From contig VDMD01000099.1 of NCBI GenBank assembly GCA_007026445.1, positions 1 through 64,000 of the forward strand: a DNA stretch of 64,000 bases, written 5' to 3'. Each line of letters begins with the position of its first letter. Position 1 is the first letter of the stretch. Below are positions 1 through 11,660 of the stretch, one piece after another. The notes beneath the pieces were generated by a model, which was not told the origin of the DNA, did not search any database, and worked only from the letters and a program-made list of their open reading frames with translations. The translations under genes were made by a program, and so were the position numbers. This DNA comes from Schizophyllum amplum. Its lineage: Eukaryota; Basidiomycota; Agaricomycetes; Agaricales; Schizophyllaceae.

Positions 1-560
1 GACTGTGAGCGTCGCACCGTACACCGAGGCGGTGGCATCGGGATCTGAGGCGGGAATGTAGCGCGGGAAGTGCAGCCAGAGCTCAAGCGCCTGGCCGACC
101 AAGTCGGGGTGCGTGTGAATGAAGGGCTTCACGAAAACCGGGTCCGACTCGGCAATGATGGAGTAGGCTTGGGTGATGGCAGCGACGTCCCGGCCCGTAT
201 CGTGCTTGTCCACGTCGCCTTGGCCCGGGAGGTTGACGAGGAGCGTGCGCGCTGGGTGCAGGATGGTCCCCCACTTGACGACGTGGGCCAAAGCGCACGC
301 ATGCGGACAAAATCGCCTCATGGGAGGTTCCTCGGCGGCGCGGAGACATGATAGAACACCGAGAACGAGAGCAGGATGACGCCGAGGATGTTAGAGTCGT
401 ACAGGAGCTTGCCGGGCTGAGCACCATTGATGAGGGAGGAGAACGCATGCGATTAGGCTTGTCAAGGAGGGCAATGATTTCACGGACCCGACTTATGAGT
501 GTTTTTCCGGGGAGAGGGGAAGGTCGTTGCCGAGTTGACGCGCGAGATCGCGTACAGTGA
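1..560 (-). pseudogene. Partial MYND-linked-type family gene, copy A (truncated by window edge)
   Basis: On the minus strand the stretch from about 180 down to 1 reads as clean coding sequence with the motif LVGQALELWLHFPRYIP followed by ASDPDATASVYGATLTV. Upstream, at 480-560, the segment coding RQLGNDLPLSPEK is shared with copies at 2416-2715 and 12100-12690. The segments lie in different frames, so either short introns separate them or the copy is degraded. The tryptophan-rich motif resembles, weakly, the region LWLYWPGL of the MYND gene at 54.6-56.5 kb, which is why I place it near that family. No zinc finger is inside the window; it would lie beyond the left edge. Function unknown. Intact gene or pseudogene cannot be decided from this end piece. 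Confidence 0.5.
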
Positions 561-1450
561 CCAGTCATTTTGCTCTCGCTCGATGTGCAATACAGCCTGC
601 ATCACTCTATTTGAGCCATTAGAGTGTCTCAAGGCATCGATAAGGTTGTACAGAACATAAGCGATTAGAACAGGACTCGAAGACGAGAACAGTCGGCGTG
701 ATGCAAAGATCGAACGGCGAGTTCTCTTGTATCTTACGTTCTCGTTAGATGCTATAGATCCCCAGTAGAGCAGACGCTGATGAGGGATGGACCTGCAAGC
801 GAATGCTGATGAACGTGGGAAGTCGAAAAAGAGTTCCTTTTGTTTGTCCTTATTTGCATTTCCTCCTTTAGTCAAGTCATTGTTCATGGCATCAATCATC
901 AATCCCTCCTACCGCCATCCTAGCCATTTCGACGTCTTCCCCTCCTTACGACAACAGGGGACTCCACGAGTAGGAAATATACGCGGCAATTCGTCCTCTT
1001 GCTCGCGTTCCCATCTGCTGCGTAGGCGACTCGAGATCGACGAATCGATTATCGACCGGCAGCGCCAGGTGCGAGGACCATTCATATTCTTCATTCAGAA
1101 CAAAGGATGCGATAACCGTTCCTCAGGATATCCCTGTGGGCGCCATACATGGGTTTTTAGCACGCTTCTTCGGTCAGGAACCGGGCGCCATATCGCGCAT
1201 CGTCCATTATACGCGACTGCAGGTCCCGTCGAATTGAATGGGAATCTGACGGATGCACTGGGCGTGGACAAAGAACGCGTACGTGAACAAACAACGCTTA
1301 CATCCATCAACGCGCTTTTTACGCATCGATCGCGCTCGAACCAGCGTCATGACCGGGGATATCATCAGATTCACGGCCGGGCATGCAGCATTCATTGCTC
1401 GATAATAGACAGTGGACCGCGAATATAAGCAGTGGGCCGGGAAGATGAAC
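561..1450. other. Divergent intergenic region, duplicated elsewhere in the window
   Basis: No convincing gene. This spacer separates the minus-strand copy A gene from the plus-strand LRR-like gene. Its left part is recognisably related to 2716-2950 and 12690-12960, all upstream of copies of the same minus-strand gene. The stretch near 815-860 reappears in reverse complement near 17815-17865, and 1100-1330 reappears in reverse complement at about 17060-17270. It therefore belongs to an inverted segmental duplication and probably holds the shared promoter region of the divergent pair. Confidence 0.55.
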
Positions 1451-1455
1451 AGTGT

Positions 1456-1463
1456 AATATAAG
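1456..1463 (+). promoter_or_regulatory. TATA box of LRR-like gene 1
   Basis: AATATAAGGTGAG lies about 130 bases before the ATG at 1589. The same TATAAGGTGAG sequence is found, in the same relative place, before the paralogue on the other strand (16945-16952), which supports it as the core promoter. Confidence 0.6.
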
Positions 1464-1588
1464 GTGAGCTCTCGTCGCTAGTAGTCATTCAGCCTCTGCT
1501 GCTTGCATCCCCTGCAGCACCGCCGTTTCTCTGCCCACAGTCGCCGTCTCTCTGTCGCAGCCGCCGTTTCTCTACCACAACTGCCAAA

Positions 1589-2360
1589 ATGCCCCGCTCT
1601 TTTGACGGACACGTCGACTTTGAAGACAGTGCGTGCTCATATTATTTCTCGTGTCCCTTGTTAACAAACTCCGCACCGCATAGTATCCGTCCACAAACCG
1701 AAGCCGCTGACTTATCAGTACTCTATATCGACCCCGGTCGCTTCGCGCCGCTGCCGCCACACCTTCGAGCTCTACTGGGGCCTGAAAGAGTACAAGTCTC
1801 TCAAGGCGCGTGTCCCGTCCTGGATGGAGCACATCACCAGCGAGCACGACGATAACCCTGGGCTTCGCTCCGCCGACCTCGCCGAAGCCAGCATCTGCGG
1901 CGGGCCGGTCGACCTCTCTATCAGCAAGAAAATATCCCATCCGGAGGCCTTCAGCGACAACCAGCTCAAGATGATGAGCAAGTTGCGCAACCGGTGCGAC
2001 AAGCTCGCCGTCCGGGGCGTGCCCTGGGAGATTGTGAAGCCCGCTGTCGAAAGGCTCAAGGCGGTCAAGGAGTTCGTGTTCGACGGCAGCTGGCAGGATG
2101 TGGTCGCCGTGGTTGCTTTCCTTACGTGCGTCGCGCCGGATGGTTGCGCGCGCATGCCCGCGCTCAAGGCTTTCTCGATCTACTGCGACGATCTCGATCT
2201 GCGGACGATTGTTGCTCGTTTTGAGCAGCGGGACTCGTCGCTGCCGCCGCTGAACCTGATGGTTTTCCACACCGCGCGTAAGGCTCCTCAGGCCGAACTT
2301 GCGATGGCGCAGATGCTGCTCAAGCGCGCGAATATCATGTTGGCTGTCAGTGGTCGTTGA
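1589..2360 (+). CDS. LRR-like lineage-specific protein 1 (F-box C-terminal type)
   Basis: Two exons, 1589-1628 and 1684-2360, with a 55-nt intron (GTGCGT...CATAG, TTAAC branch-like site), give 238 residues starting MPRSFDGHVDFED. The paralogue at 15830-16681 has the same start, the same intron position and phase, and a colinear protein, so the model is well supported. Shared landmarks are FELYWGLKE, GGPVDL, LRNRCDKLAVRGVPWEI and, near the C-terminus, RFEQRDSSLPPLNL and AQMLLKRAN. The C-terminal part looks like the end of fungal F-box/LRR proteins (per-repeat 'LPALxxF.IYCxD' pattern), but no F-box is present. No signal peptide or membrane segment. Function unknown. The 5' leader carries short repeats of the type GCCGTCTCTCTGCCACAG. 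Confidence 0.75.
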
Positions 2361-2415
2361 GTTGCTCAGGTTCTTCTCGTGCTCATGTATCCACAATGTC
2401 TCAACTCATATACAA

Positions 2416-2715
2416 TCATTTAATCTTCGGGCCACGATTCACATTCACGAGAGTCGCAGCGATGGAGACCGACTCCGAGAACGAAGAGGTTGACGCTGAG
2501 GATATTCGAGTCGGCCAGGCTGAGCACCATCGATGAGGGAGATAGATGCTATCCGGCTTGTCAACGATGGTATGAGGTTTTGGAGCCAGTAATTGCCGAG
2601 TCTTTCCTGGCGAGAGGGGAAGGTCGTTCGTGAGTTGGCGCGCGCGATCGCGTATGGTGACCAGTTTGTTTTGTTCTACATAGCTCGCGTCAATGTTCAT
2701 ATATGCAGTCTGCAT
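2416..2715 (-). pseudogene. MYND-linked-type family gene fragment, copy B (5' part only)
   Basis: A 99-residue open frame starting MQTAYMNIDASYVEQNK, with IRDRARQLTNDLPLSPGKTR and then KPHTIVDKPDSI. It is the clearest version of the N-terminal segment also seen at 480-560 and 12590-12690. The reading ends soon after the shared segment, and the downstream part (the LWLHFPRY region of copy A) is missing because the 3' end of LRR-like gene 1 lies immediately beyond. It is therefore a 5' fragment left by duplication or deletion. It could still be transcribed as a short protein, but nothing argues for function. Confidence 0.5.
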
Positions 2716-3690
2716 TGATCACTTTGAGCCAGGAGGAGTGTGTTGAACGGTAGATATACCTCTTTATCTGAGCTTTATACGGTCATGGGCCCGGGCGAAG
2801 AGGACGAACTGATGCGATCATCGAATGGCGAGATGTCTTGCTTCTTGCTTCTTGCCATCATGGTCGTCGTTCGCGCTCCTCTGTCCCAGCCAGTGTCTGA
2901 CCCTTGCTTCACGAATGACTAAGCAGCAGAAGGAGGACCTCAATGGCGCTGAGATAACAAAACATAACATCGAGCGGTGCGTCTTCCAGCCTTGAATGAG
3001 AACCTTAACGCTGACGGAGTCCCTGTAGCCCTCGGCGCCTCTCTCCGCCGAATCTCTGAGAACTGTACCCCGACTGCTGCAGGTCGATCTCTTGGTTGAT
3101 ACAGGACCTATGGGATACGCTGTCTATCGAGATCACGCGTATGCGAAACTGAGGGCACCCGTGTACAAGGTGCGTGCTCGTCTTCTTCACCGCTCGGCTC
3201 GTCTGAACGCCCTGCAGAAATGCAGACTCGACTTGAATCCTTCGGATACACGCTGGAAGTTCGTCAACAGACTACGGGGCCTGCTTAGGACCAGCCTCGC
3301 CTACTGCTTAATGCCAGCCTCACGTACCCGGCGACGTCTCCGAACCACCAGGACACTGCCCGAACGCGGCCACGTAACACATATGTTCCCGTGCAACAGT
3401 TCGCCCAGCCCTTCCGCGCCGATCAACCGGACGACTTCGTACGAGTCGCTTGTCGTTTTCGCGTCATCTTCACCCAGCCTTCAAGCGCCTCGTCTCTCCC
3501 ACCACCATCACCCTCTCGGCCTTCAACGCCACTGCTTCGTCTTCACCACCACTCTCATGCTGTACGAATCCCAGAGCCAGACGTGGGCTGAACCTGGACG
3601 TGGGGGAAGGAACTTGGCGCAAGCGAGGCGCCCGACTATGGGCGTGTGCAGGACCATGAGGAGCAGTTGATTCGGCGACGTGATCTGGTG
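2716..3690. other. Duplicated upstream region with one exon-like stretch
   Basis: The part 2716-2950 is related to 12690-12960 (upstream of copy C). At 3041-3169 the plus strand reads VPRLLQVDLLVDTG then MGYAVYRDHAYAKLRAPVYK and meets a GTGCGT donor. The 'GYAVYxDxAY' pattern recalls DDE transposases of the Harbinger (DDE_4) group, but the piece is too short to assign. 3190-3690 has Ser/Pro-rich frames on both strands and no gene I can support. Confidence 0.3.
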
Positions 3691-3699
3691 CGTCAGTCC

Positions 3700-6600
3700 C
3701 GCCCGCGATATCAATGCTTGAACTCACCCGCGACGTGCAGAACGAGTGCATTGTGACGAATGGGCATGTTCTCGGCTGCCTTGAGATCGGCTTCAAGCAC
3801 CTTCCTTCACTATTCGCATGCCCTCGGACGCCACCAACATGCCCTCGATCTTCTTCGACATACCCTCAACTCGCCGTCAACACTCTTTCGGTCGCTTCGA
3901 CGCGTTTCCTTCGACCCTTCCTCGATGTCCTCAATCGCGTCGACCTTCAGCATTCCCTCGTGACCTTCAGCCCGCCCTCGGCGCACCTCAGCGCACCTTC
4001 AACACTCCCTTGGCCCTCCCCTCAACACCCCCTCGATGAGCCTCACACGCCCCCGTCCAAGATCGAGCTGGACCTCTCCGTTGACATGGACCTCCGATGG
4101 AGGCGTTTATGCACCGAGATCTATCCGTCGTTCTTCCCGACTCAGTTCAACTCGCCGTCGGACCTATCGTCAGGCGCGTCGGGCAGACCCTCCCGTCAGG
4201 CGCGCCGTCAAATCCTCCAGCGCGCCATGCAAGCTCCGACCCAGCGCGCCGTGCAAATTCACGTCGTCGGACGCATCGGGCAAGTCCTTGTCGAGCTCGG
4301 GAAAGTCCTCGTCGAGCTCGTGCAAGTCCCGTCGAGCTCGGGCAAGCCCTCGTCGAGTTCGTCCTAGTCCTCGTCGAGTTCGTCCTCGAATACGCCACCG
4401 GACTCCTCGACCACGCCGCGGACTCCTCCTCGAACACGCCGCTAAACTCCTCGAACACGCTCCTGGACTCCTCGAACACGCTCCTGGACTCCTCGAACAC
4501 GCCGCTAAACTCCTCGAACACACCCCCGGACTCCTTGAACCCGCCGCCGGACTCATCAAGCCGGTCGGCGTTGCGCTCGTGGTCGACTTTGGGCCGACGG
4601 CGTCGTGGTCGACTCTGGACCGACGGCGTCGTGGTCGACTTCCCGAAGGTGTATCGTTCGGCGAGTGAGCGTCGTGGTCGACCGGCGCTCGGCGCGTGGC
4701 TACGCTTGTGCCAGGTGTCATCGGCGTTCAGCGCGTAGGCGTCGTCGGCATTCAGCGCGTAGGCGTCGTCGGCGTTCTGCGCGTAGGCGTCGTCGGCGTT
4801 CTGCGCGTGGGCGTCGTCCGGCGTTCAGCGGGTAGGCGTCGTCGGCGTTCTGCGCGTGGGCGTCATCGGTGTTCGTGCCGCGTGAACTTCGTCCGCGTCC
4901 AGCGCATGGATGTTATCGGCGTCCAGCGCGTGGATGTCATCGGCGTTCGGCGTGTCGGTGTCGTGCTGGATCTCCGTGTCAGCATTGCGCTCGCTCTGCG
5001 TGTCGGCGCGTAGGCGTCGTGGTCGTTCCGCGCGTAGGCGTCGCGGTCGTTCCGCGCCTGGGCGTCGCGGTCATTCGGCGCGTGGGCGTCATCGGCGTTC
5101 GGCCGTGGGCGTCATCGGCCTTTGGCGCGTAGGCCTTGCGCTCGCTCTGCGTCTCGGCGTCGCGCTTGCTCTATGTGTCGGCGTCGCGCTTGCTCTATGT
5201 GTCGGCGTCGCGCTTGCCCTGTGTGTCGGCGTCGCGCTTGCTCTGTGTGTCTGCGTAGCGCTCGCTCGGTGTGTCCGCGTCGCGCTCTCTCGGCGTTTCG
5301 GCGTCTCGCCGACTTCAGTCGTCCCCGAATTCGTATTCATGCGCATCGTGCAGTGCTCGTCGGACTTCGCGTCGTGCAGCTCAAGCTCGACTCCAGGACT
5401 CTTTCCGAGTCCATGGTCCTCCTTGACTTCACGGACATCGCCAACTTCATACCTGGCCCTCGAGTTCACAGTTATCGTCGATCTTGTGGTCGTCCGACTT
5501 CGATGCCGTCCATCCACGACCTCGCGGCGATCCCCGACTTCACGCTCGACGACGGCTTCACGGCCGACGACGGCTTCACGGCCGATGACGGCTTCACGAC
5601 CTATCCTTGGAGTTCAAGTTCTGGGTGATCACGATTTTACACCCGCCCCGACTTCACGCTCGATGATGACTTCCCGCCCGACGACGGCTTCGTGCCTCGA
5701 AGACGACGACTTCACACCTCGACGACGGCTTCAGGCCTACCTTGACTTCAAGACCGTCGCTCGACTGCACGGCAGTCCTCGACTTCCCACTCGTACACGT
5801 CCATCCGTCCGTCAAAATAGAGCCATTCCGACCTCAAGGTTGCCATCCGTCGACTTCATCCTCGTCCTCTTCATGGCCGTCCGCGACGTCACAGTTGTCG
5901 TTGAGCTCGCGGCCGCCCTCGACTCCAAGGTCGTTCACGACTGCGTCTTCGTGCTCCACTTCACGGCCATCCGTCGGCTTCATGTCGGTGTTCAACTTCG
6001 CATGGGGTCTACAGGCTCGCGGCCGCCGCCCTCGACTTCAAGAGGTCGTAACGACTTCGCGTACTTCCTCGCCTTCAAGCTCGACAATGACATTACGTGC
6101 ACCGTCCCTCGACTCGCCCGTCCATCAACTTCGACTTCATTAGCGTACACAGCTTCACGGCCAGCCGTGTCCACTCTGCTCCGAGGACTGAGGAGAAGGT
6201 TGCGAGCCGCGATTTCGAGAGTGCAGCGTCGACGACGACGGCTAGGCGGAGCTCAGCGTCGACGACTTCACAGCAGCCCGGCACTCCATGCTCGTCACCT
6301 AAAAGTCTTCAAGGCCTTCGCCGACTCCGAGGCCGTCCGGAACTGGGCGTGCTCCTGCCTTCACAGCCATCCGCCGGGCGTTCGTCGACATCCTCGACTT
6401 CACCCTCGACCGCCAACGTGTACGACTTCGTCTCCGTGCGCCCTAGACATCGCGTCCGTACAGGCTGATGAAGAGGTTGCAAGTCCACGAGTCCAGCGTC
6501 GGCGGCAGGCGATGCGGACCGTATACAGCGACGCTAGGGGCATCGTCCGAAGCCAGGCGAGGAAGCTCGACGTCAACGGCTAGGTGCAGCGTAACTTCGA
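3700..6600. repeat. Minisatellite block 1 (mixed arrays)
   Basis: Successive tandem arrays of GC-rich units: Pro/Ser-coding pyrimidine-rich DNA (3760-4060), a 21-bp unit with CTCGAACACGCTCCTGGA (4395-4545), a 26-bp unit with GTCGTGGTCGACTCTGGA (4580-4640), a 24-bp unit with GCGTAGGCGTCGTCGGCG (4715-4870), a 24-bp unit with GTCGGCGTCGCGCTTGCT (5145-5300), and an 18-bp unit GACGACGGCTTCACGGCC (5540-5610). From 5640 to 6600 the repeats are degenerate (variants of 'CGACTTCACG/GTCGACTTC'). Open frames across it, up to 557 codons, are open on more than one frame and strand and have repeat composition, so I do not call them genes. 6600-6900 holds degenerate repeat tail and no gene. Confidence 0.85.
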
Positions 6601-6903
6601 CGGCGAGGCGAGGTGCAGCGCAATGTTAGGGGCAAGGCGAGGCACGTCGTCAGCGTCGAAAACTAGGCGAGCCGGACCGAGGCAATCATCGACGGCGAGG
6701 GCAAGCATCAACGGATAGACAGCGTCGACGACTCGGCGCAGCAAAGCGTCTACAATCACCTGAGGCTAAGCGTAGGCCGTGTCATCTGTTGACGACGCTG
6801 GTCCGTTCTGCAACATGATTGCCTCCCCCTCTGCTTCCGGCGACGTCTACGTCTACCATCTACTTCGTTTCTCATAGGTCAAACTACTATAACCTTGTCA
6901 TGT

Positions 6904-8713
6904 CTATGTCTGTACATGCTCTTGGTACTCCCGTATATGATTGTTGACCCTGTTCCACGCCTTCTCCCGCTGCTTAAAAATGTCTGTCTGCTGCCCATAA
7001 CGGCCTTGTCCTTGTGCTTTACCGTAAACATCGTAGGCCACGCGTACAATGGATGGAAATGTGTTGATCAGGTATGCAGCTGTTGCCGCTGAATCAGTGA
7101 TGGGTGCGTCACCGAATTTGAGGGTGAAGGGGGGCCTCCATTCCGCCGTCTTGGTGCCCTCCGCTTCCGTAGCGCGCGGCGCGGCGGGGACAGTGCTAGC
7201 ATCGATATCGAGCTGCAGATTCTCGAGGTACGGGCATAGGCGAGAGAACGGTGCTATGTCCGCGAGCGTGCAATATGATGTCTCCTGCCTGGTGTACAGC
7301 GCGAGGGAGAACGTGACGAGCTTGGGCCACCACCCTGCAATGCGCTCACAGTCTGCTACGTCGAGTATCACATCGTGTGTTTGCTCGATGATGACATGCT
7401 CCAGCGAACGGAACGGCGCGAGCGGTTCGAGGGTCGCCAAATGTAGCACGACGTCCGTGGTGTGCTCTTGCCAAGGAACCAGATGGAGCTTGGTCAGCTC
7501 CTCGTGCACGCAGTGATCGCGTATCGTCGTGAGCAGCTGTTCGAGGTCGTCGCGCGTACATCCCTGATCAAAGCCTTCTATGAGGATGGAATCGAGTCGG
7601 CAAGCGCGAGTGGAGGCGATGATGGATTGTGCGAGCGAAATGGGTGCGTCAAGGCAGCTGAGGGATCTCAGTGACCGGAAGCTTGGGTACGGGATGTCCA
7701 CCACTGCTGCCCATGAGTAGATCTGGCCTGACACCTGAAGTGCAAAGTCCAGGGTTTCCAGCTTCGGGCACGCCGCCATCATAAGTATGAACCCGGTGCA
7801 CTGATCGAGATCAACCAAGAGGCGGACAGCGGTGAGCCGGTCGCACGTCGTCAATGCACCCGGAAACAAAAACCTGATGTTTAAGCTGCCCACATCGGAA
7901 TAGCGTATACTGTGGCCAGGCCAAACATCGTTGCAGAAGAAGTCATGGCAGGGGTTCTCGAGCTCGATGCTGGCAATCTGCGGAAAGCGCGAGATTATCG
8001 CTGGCCATTGCGGGATGGGCCATGTTCTGAAACCCCAGAGCTTCAAGGCGGTCACAGACGGTGAGAGGAGCGTGCCGACGAAGTTAGGGCTGACCCAAGA
8101 CACTTCGTACTGTATGATGTCGAGCCTGCGCAGACGAGGTAGAAAAGACACGCCTTGCGGCAGCCATCCTGCAATCCGCTCTTGGTCTTTGACGGAGTAC
8201 TGGAGTGCGAGCACCCATATGTCTTTGACAAGACTGGCATGTCGCGAGACCTGCGCCCAGTCTTCAGCGCGAAGCGATCGCCGCAAGCGCTGCGGGGCAG
8301 AAGATTGGTGTCAGCAAAGAATTAGGACGATACGGATATTGGAGAAACGGGTACCTACACAGGATAGCTTGTGAGAACGGTCGATATGATGCAAGCACGG
8401 TCGATCGCGTTGGTGAACGTGCTGCAGATAATTAGCTTCGCCTCGCATTGTGCCGGAGATGGCGCACCGTTATAGCATCATCAGGTAGGAGGCGCAGCAG
8501 AGGGGTCAGGCTGGGCAAGCTTTCCCATATCATGGCCTCTGCGACGGGGGTCCAAGCACGAGACACGCGCGCGAGGCTGCATAGGTCGGCTTTGCCACGC
8601 CTTATCTCCCAGTAGTCCCAGTCTATGTAGCCGGTGTCATCGTCCAGTCTTGGAAGAATGAGTTCCTTGCATATAGCCGAGCGGAGCTCGGCAATGGCAA
8701 GCGCGGGATGCAT
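6904..8713 (-). CDS. F-box/LRR-like protein
   Basis: Exon 1 (8713-8468) encodes an F-box-type N-terminus: MHPALAIAELRSAICKELI, then LCSLARVSRAWTPVAEAMIW and LLRLLPDD, the typical agaricomycete 'I...IC.xL....L..LA.vsRa...pa...lW' pattern. Exon 2 (8289-6904) encodes LRR-like repeats with many 'L..LxxLxL' turns, ending EYQEHVQT. Joining GTGCGCC to a CGCAG acceptor gives a 178-nt intron, long for this genome, so a small exon inside it is possible. Predicted length is 543 residues, the normal size of the family. Expected role: substrate-recruiting subunit of an SCF ubiquitin ligase (family knowledge); the substrate is unknown. It stands alone between repeat block 1 and an unannotated stretch. Confidence 0.8.
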
Positions 8714-8949
8714 CGTCGGGACTCGGCGCGCTGAATGATCAACTTGGCAATGCTTGTGGTGTATGGCCAGACCCAGCGGTAGAAAGAACACCGTACTCTC
8801 AAATAAAATGAAAGAACAGAGAACGGAGCAACAAGGGACGTCAGCGAAGTCTTGGGAGGTCCGCAAAAGAGAAATAACAGGGCACGAGTGCGCCTCATGC
8901 GCCGCGCCGAAGCCCGGCACGCTCGCACGATCACGTGAGGATTAGTTCA

Positions 8950-9890
8950 TTGTTCGTCTGATGCGCAAGGTCATATTCACTGTGTATCATGCGCTTCAAG
9001 TCTTCCATCATTAAACTTGCATACGCATGTTAATATTTTCATAGGTGTAAAGGTTATATACTTAGTCCGTAGCGCCAACGATACACCAATGCGGCAGTCG
9101 AATCATCAAGTGGCACCCGCCGTGTCGCTCGCTACTAGTAACAAAATCTTGATGCCGACGGGCGAGCAGCAATTTCTGTGTCTTTGACTGTCAAGCAATC
9201 TTCAGAGTCAGAGTTTTCAAACAAGGCATTGCCGTGGTTGACGAGCAAAGTTGCTCTCGGTGACGACTTCATAATGTTGCCCTTTGACAGTGTCGACAGC
9301 ACAAAATAGCGCTGGAGTAGTCAATGGAAGACGACACCCGAGTTGATTGACGAGACATGGCTCTATTGGCCGACGGAGGAGGCGTCTCCCACGGAGCCGT
9401 CGGCAAACGACGTCGCCCGCCATTGGCCAGACAGAACATTACATCCCTCGTCGACGAAGAAGGTGTCGTCTGAGTTGAATGGACGAAGCCGCGGAGTTCA
9501 TGGATCACATCACTAACGATTCGCCTGCGCAGGGAGTTGCTTGAGTCATCGACGGACGAGGAGCCGCCTGCGCGTTAGACGATTCGCCTACGTGTTGTAA
9601 ACGAACAGGGCATCGCCCGAGTCGCTGATGGACTAGACATCGCAGTCGTTGAGCCAGACTGCCTTCGCGTCGACAGGAGAGGTGCTGTCTGAGTCGTCGT
9701 CGACGGACGCCTACATGGAAGGAGGTGACATGGGCGGTGCTCGCCTATCAGGACGTGTTAATTGACGACGGCTGCACTTCAGGCGAAGGAGACGCCGCCG
9801 CTTCGGACGGCAACGACGATTCGGGAAGACGGGACCCCGACGTCTCGAGGCCACCGCCGCTCAACTTGACTCGAGGCTCTCCACCGCTCG
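8950..9890. other. Stretch without a supported gene
   Basis: 8950-9120 is relatively AT-rich spacer. 9130-9720 has short frames only, with many CGTCGTCGA-type words (degenerate repeat-like). A 95-codon frame at 9725-10009 (+) overlaps the possible minus-strand gene and has no recognisable feature. Confidence 0.4.
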
Positions 9891-9898
9891 ACGGTCTC

Positions 9899-10600
9899 CT
9901 ATGCATGACGGAGAGCGAGTATCGCGACATGCACACCTCTGCAGAGCCTGGCGCCAATCCACCCGCCCCGGGGCATCCCGGTGGCGTCGACAGCTCGCAC
10001 CGGCGTTGACCAATTCAAGAGCACGTCACCTGCGTCCCCGTGGCGCGCGAAGGACGCCAGGTCCCTGTCGTACGTGTCCTTCAGGCGGCCCAGGTCGTGC
10101 AGGAGTTCGATCACGCCGTCGAAAAGCACGTACGAGCACCCGGCAGTTGTCTTGTGCGGCGTCGAAGCATTGCGGCGTCGAAGCATAGCGCGCTGACGAA
10201 CTTCAGCGCACACCGCAATATCGTACATCGTCCGATGCTTCATCCATCGCTTCAGCGCGGTGAGCGTCGCGCCGGCAAGACTTTGCGGGATCGTGGACGG
10301 CCAGAGCGGAGGTCGGGGCTGGGTGGACGACTCGGTGATAAGTAGGTCGATGACTCGGGGCCGGGTCAACGACTCGCGCGCCGCAGTAGTCGATCCAAAG
10401 GTTGAACCCAACTGGCAGGACTGGCAGCGTGAGTATGCGTCGGTCTGGACTCTGCGGGGCGGCGGCGTCGGTCTGCGGGGCGGCGTCGTCGTCGTCGTGG
10501 ACCGGAGCTCGTCGACAAGCAGCGCGCGCTCGTCCGCAAGGTTAAGCTCAAGCGCTTCGTCGCGCACATGCGATGGGGTCGTTATTCGAATGCATGATTG
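9899..10600 (-). CDS. Possible protein gene, unknown function
   Basis: A long minus-strand frame contains a stretch that looks like real protein rather than repeat: HRTMYDIAVCAEVRQRAML, then KTTAGCSYVLFDGVIELLHD and LGRLKDTYDRDLASFARHGD. Upstream are DEALELNLADERALLVDELR and a Thr/Pro-rich linker (TTTTTPPRRPTPPPRR). The frame has no ATG of its own; the nearest ATG, about 10593 (MHSNNDPIA), is out of frame and would need splicing at the GTGCGCG just after it. A TATA-like TTATATACTG lies upstream on the minus strand at about 10828-10838. The exact exon structure is unresolved, and the gene could be broken. I recognise no family. Confidence 0.35.
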   Translation of the reverse strand, partial: QSCIRITTPSHVRDEALELNLADERALLVDELRSTTTTTPPRRPTPPPRRVQTDAYSRCQSCQLGSTFGSTTAARESLTRPRVIDLLITESSTQPRPPLWPSTIPQSLAGATLTALKRWMKHRTMYDIAVCAEVRQRAMLRRRNASTPHKTTAGCSYVLFDGVIELLHDLGRLKDTYDRDLASFARHGDAGDVLLNWSTPVRAVDATGMPRGGWIGARLCRGVHVAILALRHA

Positions 10601-10869
10601 TCTTCTGGTAGTACGTGACGGTGATCGTCGCGGCGGACGCGTCCGGGTGACGGGAATGTGGCGGGGTGGCGAGGGGTGCCAGCGGGGCGGCGAGGGTGTG
10701 GCGGGGCGGCGAGGGTGTGGCGGGGAAGCTCGAGCGACGGTGGGACGCGCGTGCGGCAGATGACGCAAAGAACGAGCGCGTCGGAGGAGCGCGCGTGGGA
10801 AGGCGCAACAAAGAACGCGTCGCAGTATATAACGACGAAGCAGAGGCGGAGCCCGTGAAGGAGCGTCCG

Positions 10870-11660
10870 AGAGGGAGCCCGTGAAGGAACTGCGCTTTAG
10901 GTTGGTAGACCGAAGCGTCAGTGAAAAGGATTGACGCAGAGGAGAGGATGAAAACGCGTGGGCGAGGTGTTAGTGGCGGTGCGGGATGTCGAAAGGACCG
11001 GTAGACAGAAGAAGGGAAGAGACGTGAGCGAGATAAGATAAACCAGCGAGACGAGAAGAACAAGCGAGGCGAGAAGAACAAGCGACGCGAGACGAGAAGA
11101 ACAAGCAACGCGAGACGCCAGACAAGCGAGGCGAGATGCCAGACAAGCGAGGCGAGACGAGAAGCACAAGCGAGGCGAGATGCCAGACAAGCGACGCGAG
11201 ATGCCAGACAAGCGAAAAAGAAAAGATTGGACGGGTGACGGGTAGAGAGGTGAGAGACGAAGAGGTGGGGGGAGAGAGGTGGGGGGAGAGAGGTGCGGGG
11301 AGAGAGGTTGGAGGAGGTGAGGTGAAGGGCGGATAATCGTGCTGTAAACAAATGAAGAAAGGGAGGTCGAAGAGGGATTACTTTGAGCGGGCAGCGATAT
11401 GAGGGCACACGAGCGAGACGCGAGGCGATGCAGGAGCGAGATGAGTGGGGAGCGAGATGAGTGGGGAGCGAGACGAGTGGGCAGCGAGATGAGTGGGCAG
11501 CGAGACGAGTGGGCAGCGAGATGAGTGGGGAGCGAGACGAGTGGGCAGCGAGATGAGCGATTTGGGCGGTCGGCGACGTGAGGGAACAGGCTACGAGTGG
11601 GGAGCGATACGAGCGGGATGGAAACATGGACAGGGAGATACGAGAAAGGTTGAGACGCAT
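10870..11660. repeat. Minisatellite block 2
   Basis: Purine-rich on the plus strand. Arrays: variants of GACGAGAAGAACAAGCGAGG and GATGCCAGACAAGCGA (11040-11220), GGGGGGAGAGAGGTG (11265-11315), and a roughly 30-bp unit containing GAGATGAGTGGGGAGCGAGA and CGAGTGGGCAGC (11405-11570). Minus-strand frames of over 300 codons (Ser/Leu/Pro-rich) cross it in two registers and are treated as repeat shadows. 11700-12090 after it holds only short degenerate 'GATCGAGCTCGTC' words. Confidence 0.8.

Noticed and set aside
4910..6583. 557-codon plus-strand frame
   Set aside because: Made of several unrelated tandem arrays, changes composition with each array, and is matched by long frames in other registers and on the minus strand.
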